64,000 nucleotides of DNA from Psychrobacter sp. MF31 (GTDB lineage: Bacteria; Pseudomonadota; Gammaproteobacteria; Pseudomonadales; Moraxellaceae). Positions 29,120-36,972 of the stretch are shown piece by piece (within the stretch, counting starts at the first letter, position 1; every line of letters begins with the position of its first letter). The stretch spans positions 713,270-777,269 of the forward strand of contig NZ_JABBDX010000001.1 of assembly GCF_012847335.1 (NCBI RefSeq), written 5' to 3'. The notes under the pieces were generated by a model, which had not been told where the DNA came from, did no database searches, and saw nothing but the letters and a program-made list of their open reading frames with translations. Position numbers and translations under genes: made by a program.

Positions 29120-31558
29120 ATGACGACGTTTTTTTCATCGTTTGGCGCTCTTAACTTAAGGGCGCCTTTTGCCGTAGGATTGTTAAGCTTAGGGCTTTTG
29201 GGTTGCAGCACCGTAAGCGTTAATAAACAAACCAGCGCCAAAACCATCACCTCGCAGCGTGGCAATATTGTCACTGACAATAAGTTAAGCAGTCATACGG
29301 CATCAGCGCTTTTATCCGCAGGACTTAATGAGCAAGCTTGCTTAAAGCACTTTGACTTGTGCTTGGCACAGTTGTCCGACAGCTTATTGACCGACCACTA
29401 TCGGCAAGCGTTAGCCGTTTTCGCCGAACTGCATTACACCAAAGCTCGCGATTTGCTTGAATCACCCGATTGCAAATCGGCATTGGCAAGAGCGCCCATT
29501 GATCCGTATTACGCCAACGCCCGCCCCAGCGACTCAGAAGCAAAAACCTTACAACAAAATGCCCAGTCTTGCTTAACAAGCTATCAATCAAGGCTCATTG
29601 ATGCAGTAAAAACCAGCTATACCTTTTTATTTTATGACAACCTTAAGCATGATTTTGAAGAAGCAGAGAGTTTAGCGGATAACACCCCAGCTCGGCGCAA
29701 CCATCGCCTTCCCACCGAGCTTGATATTCAAAGCCAAGACATTTATAACGCGGCAAGTAACGACATCATCACCCAGCTTTATGATTCCGCTGACAGTCAA
29801 GCTCAGCAGTTTGGTAAATCCACCAACATGACCGTCAACTATTTGCCAACGACGCTGGACAATAGTGATGCGGCAACAATTGGCAATACGCCTGCACTGA
29901 TGGGCGACCCAACGCGGCAAGTGAAAGTGATGACGCTCTCCTCTGATGACTATAATCTTAATGTCTATTTGCCCAATGAAAACAACTATTTGCAAAATGC
30001 AAAAAAGCAAACCTCCGCACTTAGCGATTTAATTTCAGCTTATGAGCTTAAACTATCAGGGCTCAACTCCATTAGCAAACGCCCCGGACTTGGCATTAGC
30101 CTTGTGGCATCGCTTGATGATCGCTATACCACCACCATTCGTCAGCTGCTGGTTTCAACGTTATCAGGACGATTGAGCCAATCAGCAATGAATAGCGCGA
30201 TGAATGAGGACGATCCGGTATCACGGATTTACCCAACCGGTCATCTGCTGATGACTGGTCTCATTCAGCCAAAAGGGAACAGCGTTCTTGATGTGCTATC
30301 TAGCAACGAGCTTGATATCCACCTTTATAATCCGTATCGCAGCGACAGCGTGGATATATTAGGCGAAAACTATCCGCTGGCAGCTAATTTTTCAGCAAGT
30401 TACGGGCTTTGGCTTGCCGAAAATCAGCTCGATGGTGTCGGCTACCTAAACTTGCTGGCGCGGCAAAAACAAGCCGTTTTGCCAAAGCTGTTTATGCTTG
30501 AGCCTTATGACCCAAATAAGCGCGTGATTATTATGCTTCATGGTCTAGCATCAAGCCCTGCCGCTTGGGTCAATTTGACCAATGACATTTTTAACGATGA
30601 AACTTTGCGTGATCATTATCAAGTTTGGCAAGTTTTTTACCCAACCAACTTGCCCATTTTAGAAAACCGCTACCAAATTCAAAAGCTGCTCACCACCGCT
30701 TATCAAAACGCTGACCCAAGCGGCAATCAGCCTGCTAGCAAAAACAGTGTCATTATCAGCCACAGCATGGGCGCGGTGATTGCGCGAATGATGCTCTCTG
30801 ATGACAATTTGACCCAAAAACTTGATCAATTACAAGACGATGACTTACTAAGCAGCAGTAACAAACGGCAAATCGATACCATGCTCAAATCCGCCTTTAG
30901 CCGCGAGGAGCTTGGAAAACGCTTTGAGCTTTCGCCTTTGCCGCAAGTCGATACTGCCGTCTTTTTATCCGCGCCGTTTCAGGGAACGGACTACGCCGAT
31001 CGCTGGTTTACAAGGGCGCTGCGCCGCGTGATTTATTTGCCGCTTAACATCGTCAAAACCGTCACGGACAATCTTGCTGCCATTGCGACCCAAGGCGATT
31101 TGGCACAAAATCCACTTGGCGCCCTGTATTTACAAAATGGCGCCAGCCAATTAAGTGATAAATCCTCATTTATTAAACTGACTCGCGATTTGAGCATCGA
31201 TAAAAACGTTACGTATCATTCGATTATTGCCAGTAACGATTCAGATTTGACCCAAGGCTTAGCACAATTGCAGCCCGGCGGCGCCAAGCTTGATTTGTCC
31301 AAAGCCGATGAGGATGAAAACAAAACCTCCCCTAAAGCCAGCAAAATCTCTGAACCTTTAATTGCGGCAGTCACCGTTGACAATCAAATCGGTCAAGCGC
31401 TGACTGAACGCTTATCCGATGGTATCGTGCCTTATAGCAGCGCGCATCTAAAAGGCGCAGCAAGCGAAACGATCATTTCAGGCGGTCATAGCATTCAGTC
31501 CAATCCGCAAACCATTTTAACCTTGCGGCGTATTTTGCATGAGCAGCTTAAACAGTGA
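29120..31558 (+). CDS. Alpha/beta-hydrolase lipoprotein
   Basis: About 812 residues. The N-terminus is a lipoprotein signal with the lipobox LGLLGC (Cys about 29), so it should be anchored in a membrane. The C-terminal half is an alpha/beta-hydrolase: oxyanion segment IIMLHGLASSPAAWVNL and nucleophile elbow SHSMG, with a His expected near GGHSIQ at the C-terminus and an SDGIVPYSSAH segment typical of lipases and PGAP1-like esterases. The N-terminal ~400 residues are unassigned. Predicted to hydrolyse lipid or ester substrates; the substrate is unknown. The frame opens at 29048, but that would overlap the upstream gene and miss the signal. The ATG at 29120 is chosen. Confidence 0.8.
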   Translation: MTTFFSSFGALNLRAPFAVGLLSLGLLGCSTVSVNKQTSAKTITSQRGNIVTDNKLSSHTASALLSAGLNEQACLKHFDLCLAQLSDSLLTDHYRQALAVFAELHYTKARDLLESPDCKSALARAPIDPYYANARPSDSEAKTLQQNAQSCLTSYQSRLIDAVKTSYTFLFYDNLKHDFEEAESLADNTPARRNHRLPTELDIQSQDIYNAASNDIITQLYDSADSQAQQFGKSTNMTVNYLPTTLDNSDAATIGNTPALMGDPTRQVKVMTLSSDDYNLNVYLPNENNYLQNAKKQTSALSDLISAYELKLSGLNSISKRPGLGISLVASLDDRYTTTIRQLLVSTLSGRLSQSAMNSAMNEDDPVSRIYPTGHLLMTGLIQPKGNSVLDVLSSNELDIHLYNPYRSDSVDILGENYPLAANFSASYGLWLAENQLDGVGYLNLLARQKQAVLPKLFMLEPYDPNKRVIIMLHGLASSPAAWVNLTNDIFNDETLRDHYQVWQVFYPTNLPILENRYQIQKLLTTAYQNADPSGNQPASKNSVIISHSMGAVIARMMLSDDNLTQKLDQLQDDDLLSSSNKRQIDTMLKSAFSREELGKRFELSPLPQVDTAVFLSAPFQGTDYADRWFTRALRRVIYLPLNIVKTVTDNLAAIATQGDLAQNPLGALYLQNGASQLSDKSSFIKLTRDLSIDKNVTYHSIIASNDSDLTQGLAQLQPGGAKLDLSKADEDENKTSPKASKISEPLIAAVTVDNQIGQALTERLSDGIVPYSSAHLKGAASETIISGGHSIQSNPQTILTLRRILHEQLKQ

Positions 31559-32053
31559 CCTTAGTTTTAAAAGACCGCTTTAATTAAGTGGTCATTTTTT
31601 TGCCTAATTTTGTCCCTATTTCTTTGTTCGTTGATCTATTATAAAACCCCAATTTTATCAATGAATTGAAAAGTTTTTCTAAACAATTCTTTGATTATTA
31701 CTCTATATTTTTTCAATAATTTAAAATGACCAAATCGTTTGTTTCAGTATTTTGCAGCGGCTTGCGCATGTTAAGGTATGAGCGCATACTATACGGCATG
31801 TTGGTTAAAGGTAAGCTTCGCTTAAAAAATGCGTCCAAAAAATGACTAAGTATTGAGTTAATTTATAAATTATGTAATTTAACTCAACTTAACATTATCA
31901 ATACAATATAAACTGGCTAATAGCGCTCAATAATTTAGCAATAATTCAATAGCCACTTGATAATGAAACGCTTGGCTGCCTTTGCCCAAACCCCACGATG
32001 CCAAAGTCAGAATTCTAATTCTGATGACGCTTACAACTAAAGGGTAGCCGTCT
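31559..32053 (+). other. Long leader region of cydAB
   Basis: About 495 bp without a gene. It starts with the terminator of the hydrolase gene and then runs AT-rich up to cydA. An imperfect inverted repeat at 31855-31885 (GAGTTAA and TTAACTC at its ends, 9 of 10 outer positions paired) lies about 170 bp before cydA and resembles an operator; GTTAATTT is loosely ArcA-like. No convincing FNR/ANR site (TTGAT-N4-ATCAA) was found. cydAB is oxygen-regulated in most bacteria, so a regulatory role is plausible. Confidence 0.4.
31573..31602 (+). terminator. Intrinsic terminator of the hydrolase gene
   Basis: An 8-bp stem GACCGCTT/AAGTGGTC (one G-U pair) with a 5-nt loop, followed by CATTTTTTT. It begins 15 bp after the stop codon. 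Confidence 0.75.
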
Positions 32054-33559
32054 ATGTTTGCAGCAGTGATTGACCAGCTTGATGCGTTGATGCTGGCACG
32101 AATTCAGTTTGCGTTTGTTATCTCCTTTCACATCGTTTTTCCTGCCTTTTCCATCGGTCTTGCCAGCTGGCTGACGGTACTTGAGTTTCGTTGGTTAAAA
32201 ACTGGCAAGCCCATTTACGCTGAAGTTTATAAGCATTGGGTCAAAATTTTTGCAGTCGTGTTTGGGATGGGCGTGGTGTCAGGCGTGGTGATGTCCTACC
32301 AGTTTGGTACCAACTGGGCGGTGTTCTCCGACCGCGCAGGAAACGTGCTTGGACCGTTACTTGCCTATGAAGTGCTCACCGCATTTTTCCTTGAGGCGTC
32401 ATTTTTGGGAATTATGCTCTTTGGCTGGGGTCGCGTCAGTAAGCGCATGCATTTTGCGTCAACGGCGATTGTTGCCATTGGCACTTTAATTTCTGGATTT
32501 TGGATTTTGTCCGCCAACAGCTTTATGCAAACGCCGCAAGGCTTTATGGTCGGCGCAGATGGTCTACTCTACCCGACCGATTGGCTCAAAGTGATCTTTA
32601 ACCCATCATTTCCGTATCGCTACGCGCACATGATTACGGCAGCGTTTTTGTCGACGGCGTTTGTCATTGGTGGTATCGGGGCGTATTACTTACAGTCCAA
32701 ACGGCATACCGAGCACCGCGCTCATGGTCGCGTGATGCTTGGTATGGCGATGGTGATGGCGATATTTGTCGCGCCCGCTCAAGTGCTGATCGGCGATGAG
32801 CATGGCTTAAATACGCTTGAGCACCAACCGGCAAAAGTTGCCGCTATGGAAGGTATTTGGGACGATGAAACTGGCGCGGCGCTTAGGCTGTTTGCGATTC
32901 CTGACCAAAAAAACCAAACCAACAAATTTGAAGTTGCTATTCCTTATGTGTCGGGGCTGATTTTAACCCACTCCTTTGATAAAGAAGTTAAAGGCTTAAA
33001 AAACTGGGCACCTGAAGACCAACCGCCTGTGATTATTGTATTTTGGGCGTTTCGGATCATGGTCGGCATCGGGCTTTTGATGGTGATGGTTGGGCTATTT
33101 AGTATTTATAAATATTTTAAAAAGCAGCAGTTTGATCAAAACAGCGTTTGGTTCCATAGGGCATGGATGATGATGATGCCGATGGGATTTATTGCGCTGC
33201 TATCAGGCTGGTTTGTCACCGAAACCGGTCGTCAGCCCTATACGGTTTATGGTGTGATTCGAACGGCAGAAAGTATGTCACCGCTTGCCGCTCAGCAGGT
33301 GGCAACTACGTTGATTGGCTTTATTGTGGTTTATGCTTTTGTGTTTGGCGCAGGGACGTTTTACATCTTGCGGTTGATTGGTCAAGGTCCAAAACCGTAC
33401 GATGATCCTGCCGATGAAAACTTCTATGAGCACTCAGTCACCGAAGGTCAAGGTCGGACGCTCAGCGGCGACACCCATGCCAGTGACAAAACCGAGCAGC
33501 ACGGCAATGAGGATTTGGATTCGCCTGCTAATGATGTGGACGACGGAGGGCTACGCTGA
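32054..33559 (+). CDS. cydA: Cytochrome bd-type ubiquinol oxidase subunit I
   Basis: Membrane subunit of cytochrome bd that binds haems b558, b595 and d and oxidises ubiquinol, reducing oxygen to water without pumping protons. The start LMLARIQFAFVISFHIVFPAFSIG (split here as ARIQFAF and FHIVFPAFSIG) holds the conserved haem-ligand His; GRQPYTVYGVIRTAES is the family signature (usually GRQPW). 501 residues with a short Q-loop region, closer to the cyanide-insensitive (Cio) type than to E. coli CydA. The hydrophilic C-terminal ~60 residues are acidic. Its TGA overlaps the cydB ATG by one base, which implies translational coupling. Confidence 0.95.
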   Translation: MFAAVIDQLDALMLARIQFAFVISFHIVFPAFSIGLASWLTVLEFRWLKTGKPIYAEVYKHWVKIFAVVFGMGVVSGVVMSYQFGTNWAVFSDRAGNVLGPLLAYEVLTAFFLEASFLGIMLFGWGRVSKRMHFASTAIVAIGTLISGFWILSANSFMQTPQGFMVGADGLLYPTDWLKVIFNPSFPYRYAHMITAAFLSTAFVIGGIGAYYLQSKRHTEHRAHGRVMLGMAMVMAIFVAPAQVLIGDEHGLNTLEHQPAKVAAMEGIWDDETGAALRLFAIPDQKNQTNKFEVAIPYVSGLILTHSFDKEVKGLKNWAPEDQPPVIIVFWAFRIMVGIGLLMVMVGLFSIYKYFKKQQFDQNSVWFHRAWMMMMPMGFIALLSGWFVTETGRQPYTVYGVIRTAESMSPLAAQQVATTLIGFIVVYAFVFGAGTFYILRLIGQGPKPYDDPADENFYEHSVTEGQGRTLSGDTHASDKTEQHGNEDLDSPANDVDDGGLR

Positions 33560-34575
33560 TGTTTAACTTTGGTGATGTGTTAGATTTGCCGCTGATTTGG
33601 GGGGCGCTCATTGCCCTTGCCGTGTTTGTTTACGTGCTGCTTGATGGCTTTGATTTGGGCTGCGGGATTTTATTCCCCTTTGCAGGGTCAGATAAAAACC
33701 GCAGCCGGATTATGAACTCCATCGCGCCGTTTTGGGATGGTAATGAGACTTGGCTTGTTTTGGGTGGCGGCGGCTTATTTGCTGCGTTTCCGGTCGCTTA
33801 CGGCATTATTATGACGGGGCTTTATTTGCCAGTTATTTTTATGCTGTTTGGATTGATTATGCGCGGGGTGGCATTTGAGTTTCGCTTTAAGGCGTCCTCA
33901 AAGCGCTACGTTTGGGACTTTTTCTTTTTTATCGGCTCAGTGGTCGCCGCCTTTTTCCAAGGGGTGATGCTTGGGGCGTTGGTTCAAGGTTTGGAGGCGA
34001 GCAATCGGCTTTATACCGGAGGACCTTTTGATTGGCTGACCACCTTTTCCGTGGTCTGCGGCATCTCATTAATCATCGGTTACGCGCTGCTTGGCTCAAC
34101 GTGGCTGATTATTAAAACTGAGCACAAATTGCAAGTTTGGGCGCGCAAAGTGTCTAATTGGATGCTCATAGCGTTGGTGCTAGCCATGGTAGTGGTCACC
34201 GTGTTTATGTATTTTTCAGACATTGACGCGCTTGAAGGTTGGTTTAGCTTACCGGGGATTTTGTATCTTGCGCCCATGCCGATTATCGTTATCGCCCTGT
34301 TTTTCTTAATGCGTAAAGACTTGTCCACCGAGCGTGAATATCGACCGTTTTTACTGACCGTGGCGCTATTTTTGATGGGCTATATCGGCGTTTGCTTTGC
34401 GGTTTTCCCATATATCGTGCCCTATCAAATGACGCTTCATGAGGCAGCCGCGGCAGATACCTCGCTATCGTTTATGCTCATTGGCGCGGCGATTATGTTG
34501 CCGATTATCTTAAGTTACACCGGCTATGCGTATTATACGTTTAAAGGGAAAACGGACCACGAGCATTTATATTAA
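33559..34575 (+). CDS. cydB: Cytochrome bd-type ubiquinol oxidase subunit II
   Basis: Second integral subunit of cytochrome bd, structurally similar to CydA but without haem. 338 residues, about eight membrane segments. The conserved start LPLIWGALIALAVFVYVLLD is followed by GFDLGCGILFPF and WDGNETWLVLGGGGLFAAFP. The start codon overlaps the cydA stop (TGATG), with GGAGGG as ribosome binding site inside the end of cydA. A 39-codon small-subunit gene follows 27 bp later. Confidence 0.96.
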   Translation: MFNFGDVLDLPLIWGALIALAVFVYVLLDGFDLGCGILFPFAGSDKNRSRIMNSIAPFWDGNETWLVLGGGGLFAAFPVAYGIIMTGLYLPVIFMLFGLIMRGVAFEFRFKASSKRYVWDFFFFIGSVVAAFFQGVMLGALVQGLEASNRLYTGGPFDWLTTFSVVCGISLIIGYALLGSTWLIIKTEHKLQVWARKVSNWMLIALVLAMVVVTVFMYFSDIDALEGWFSLPGILYLAPMPIIVIALFFLMRKDLSTEREYRPFLLTVALFLMGYIGVCFAVFPYIVPYQMTLHEAAAADTSLSFMLIGAAIMLPIILSYTGYAYYTFKGKTDHEHLY

Positions 34576-34602
34576 TATCGATTTCATAAATTCAGTGAGG
34601 GG

Positions 34603-34722
34603 ATGATGAAACGGTTATCAAAAAAACAATCGCAGTGGGCTTGGTTTATCGGGCTGTATTTGGCAGGGTTTTTGACCATTTTTACCATCGCTCAAATTAT
34701 TAAATGGGTGATGGGGGTTTAA
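34603..34722 (+). CDS. Small cytochrome bd accessory subunit (CydX/DUF2474-like)
   Basis: A 39-residue protein: short basic start MMKRLSKKQSQWAW, then one membrane helix FIGLYLAGFLTIFTIAQIIK and WVMGV. Its place directly after cydB, its size and its single helix match the small third subunits of bd oxidases. The W-x-x-GLYLAG pattern is closest to DUF2474 proteins found beside cio/cyd operons. These stabilise the oxidase and its haems. A GAGGGG sequence lies directly before the first ATG (34603); the second ATG (34606) is equally possible. A terminator follows, so this ends the operon. Confidence 0.8.
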   Translation: MMKRLSKKQSQWAWFIGLYLAGFLTIFTIAQIIKWVMGV

Positions 34723-34768
34723 AACTGGTCATTTAAGACTGAGGGTTTAAAAGACTGTCAAATAACAA

Positions 34769-34806
34769 AAAAATCGCTAGAACGAGGATTCTAGCGATTT
34801 TTTATT
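34769..34806. terminator. Bidirectional terminator
   Basis: A perfect 12-bp stem AAATCGCTAGAA/TTCTAGCGATTT with a 6-nt loop, A-run before and T-run after. It ends the cyd operon on the plus strand and murU on the minus strand. Confidence 0.9.
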
Positions 34807-34832
34807 GGGTAATTAAAATTGGCAACTTAAAA

Positions 34833-35552
34833 TCAGCGACCGCGATGGTTCGGGTTTTTATTTTGGATAAACTCATTAACTTCTGCCAAGCGCTCAGGCG
34901 TGCCAACGTCAATCCAGTTGTCTTTAATGATATCGCCTGACACTTGAAATTTGATCATTGCCTGTTTTAAAAGCGGCGCAAGGGGGGCTGCTTGACCATG
35001 AACCAAACCATCAACAAGGCGCGGCGACATCACGCTGATTCCTGAAAAGGTGTATTTATCGCCGCCTGCAATCGCCATCTCGGACGCCAAGCCATTATTT
35101 AAAGCAAAATCGCCGCCATGATTGTGAGCAGGATTGTCGATCAACAATAAATGCGCTTTTTGATCGGGGCGCAATTGATAGTCGGTCAAGTTGGCAAAAT
35201 CATAAGTCGTCCAAATATCGGAATTGACCAAAATAAAGGGCGCATCTTGTAACTTTCCTGATTGCAGCGCCTGAAAAATCCCACCTGCCGTTTCAAGCGG
35301 CTCCTCTTCCACCGACCAGTTCAAGTTGACGCCAAATTCTGAGCCATCGCCTAATGCTTCGGTCAATTTGTCGGCAAGCCAAGACGCGTTGATCGTGATG
35401 TCAGTAACTCCTGCTGCCTTAAGCGCTTTGATATGCCAAACAATCAGCGGCTGACCGGCTACTTCAACAAGCGGTTTTGGAATCGTTTCGGTCAAAGGTC
35501 GCAATCGCGTGCCTTTTCCTGCGGCTAAAATCATCGCTTGGGTGATTGGCAT
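34833..35552 (-). CDS. murU: N-acetylmuramate alpha-1-phosphate uridylyltransferase
   Basis: Nucleotidyltransferase of the peptidoglycan recycling bypass that turns MurNAc 1-phosphate into UDP-MurNAc. The N-terminal signature MILAAGKGTRLRPLTETIPK (GxGTRLRP and the catalytic Lys) is intact, followed by NSDIWT, the metal-binding Asp. 239 residues. The ATG at 35552 has AGGAG five bases upstream and overlaps the end of amgK by 22 bp, so the two are tightly coupled. The pairing with AmgK is the main ground for MurU rather than another sugar nucleotidyltransferase. Confidence 0.9.
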   Translation of the reverse strand: MPITQAMILAAGKGTRLRPLTETIPKPLVEVAGQPLIVWHIKALKAAGVTDITINASWLADKLTEALGDGSEFGVNLNWSVEEEPLETAGGIFQALQSGKLQDAPFILVNSDIWTTYDFANLTDYQLRPDQKAHLLLIDNPAHNHGGDFALNNGLASEMAIAGGDKYTFSGISVMSPRLVDGLVHGQAAPLAPLLKQAMIKFQVSGDIIKDNWIDVGTPERLAEVNEFIQNKNPNHRGR

Positions 35553-36658
35553 GATGACTCCTTTTTGGTGGCTACGTTAAATGTTTGCTCAAAGGCGGGT
35601 AAAATGCTGGAATTTAGCCACTCATAAAATGGCGCCATTGCTTGAGTCTCGTTGGTCATTAAAGCGTTGATTTCAATGACCAAATCGCGCATGACCTTTG
35701 GAATATCTGCCAAATAGCGGTTTTTACCGTCGCGCTTGGCAAGTCTGACAAAAATACCAAGCACCTTTAAATGGCGCTGAACGCCCATGATATTGACTTC
35801 AGTTTCAAAATCAGCAAGCGTTTGGGCGCAAGTCATTTTGCTTGCGTTTAGCTTTTGCCAAAAATCAGCAATCCACTGATCAACCCAGTCTTCAGGAAAA
35901 TCGATATAAGCATCACGGACAAGCGACACCAAATCATAAGTATAAGCGCCGATCACCGCATCTTGAAAGTCGATGACGCCCAAGCTTTTGGCATCATTTT
36001 GGTTTTGCATCAAATTGCGGCTGTGATAATCACGATGAACGATGACTTGCGGCTGCGCTAAAATGCGCTCGATCAACCAAGATTTTAACCCCTCCCAAGC
36101 TTTTTGATCGACCGGAGCGCCAATATACGGCAAAAACCAGTCGCTAAATAAGTCCATCTCGCGATTGAGCAGCTCGCGATCATAAAGGGGAATCTTGTGA
36201 TCATCTTGGGCAAGCGCAACCGAAATGCCTTGCAGGTCAATCAGCGCATCCATCGCCCACTGATAATAGCCGTCAATAGCATCTTTATCAGCATCAACCA
36301 ATAAATGGGCAAATTCAACCGCACCGAAGTCTTCTAATACCAAAAATCCTTGCGCCAAATCAAAAGCAATCATTTCGGGGACATGAACAGCCGTGCTTAG
36401 CAAATTGGCAACGTTAATAAACTGCGCCATCGCCTCTTTATCCTCGGACGAATCCATCACGATATAACGCTGTTGATCGTCCGTCACCAAGCGGTGATAA
36501 CGGCGAGTACTGGCATCTCCTGCTAGGCTTTGAATCGTAAATTCTGCGCCATCAAACACCGAATCAAGCCAAGTCATAAGCATGTTATCGCGTAGGGTTT
36601 GAGCTTGGCTTGGGGTTTGATTGGTGCTCACGGATTGGGATAATAAAGTTTGGGTCAT
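35531..36658 (-). CDS. amgK: Anomeric MurNAc/GlcNAc kinase AmgK
   Basis: Aminoglycoside-phosphotransferase-fold kinase that phosphorylates the anomeric carbon of N-acetylmuramate, feeding MurU and bypassing fosfomycin-sensitive MurA synthesis. Catalytic motifs VIHRDYHSRNLM (HxDxxxxN) and VIDFQDAVIGAY (DFxD) are present. 375 residues. It is divergent from lptD, an arrangement conserved in Pseudomonas and relatives. The N-terminal ~25 residues are poorly conserved and no strong ribosome binding site is seen, so the start could be later. Confidence 0.92.
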   Translation of the reverse strand: MTQTLLSQSVSTNQTPSQAQTLRDNMLMTWLDSVFDGAEFTIQSLAGDASTRRYHRLVTDDQQRYIVMDSSEDKEAMAQFINVANLLSTAVHVPEMIAFDLAQGFLVLEDFGAVEFAHLLVDADKDAIDGYYQWAMDALIDLQGISVALAQDDHKIPLYDRELLNREMDLFSDWFLPYIGAPVDQKAWEGLKSWLIERILAQPQVIVHRDYHSRNLMQNQNDAKSLGVIDFQDAVIGAYTYDLVSLVRDAYIDFPEDWVDQWIADFWQKLNASKMTCAQTLADFETEVNIMGVQRHLKVLGIFVRLAKRDGKNRYLADIPKVMRDLVIEINALMTNETQAMAPFYEWLNSSILPAFEQTFNVATKKESSCQSPKR

Positions 36659-36972
36659 AAATATATCGCAAAAAAGTCAATAATTTCGCTGATTGGCTTG
36701 CCTGATTTTGCTTACCAACAAACGACCAAAATGATGATAACTTTGGGAAATTCTTGTTAAAATAGCAGCCTTTTTAGATCGCGGTGGTCAGCATCTACCT
36801 TGATGTCTTAGCAAAACTGAAGTAAAAATGGGGCAACACGGCCAAAGGCATGATAAAAAGTGCGTAAATAGTGTAGCTGATTTGCTTTTTTTTGACTATG
36901 ATAAGTCGTCAAGATATGTAAGTTGATATTGGTTTGCCGTCTTAATCGCTTTTTGCCTTTGCCCTCATAGGT
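36659..36972. other. amgK-lptD divergent promoter region
   Basis: About 310 bp without a gene. An extended -10-like element TGT-TAAAAT on the plus strand at about 36764-36772 could drive lptD. No strong -35, repeats or structured RNA were recognised. Confidence 0.35.
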
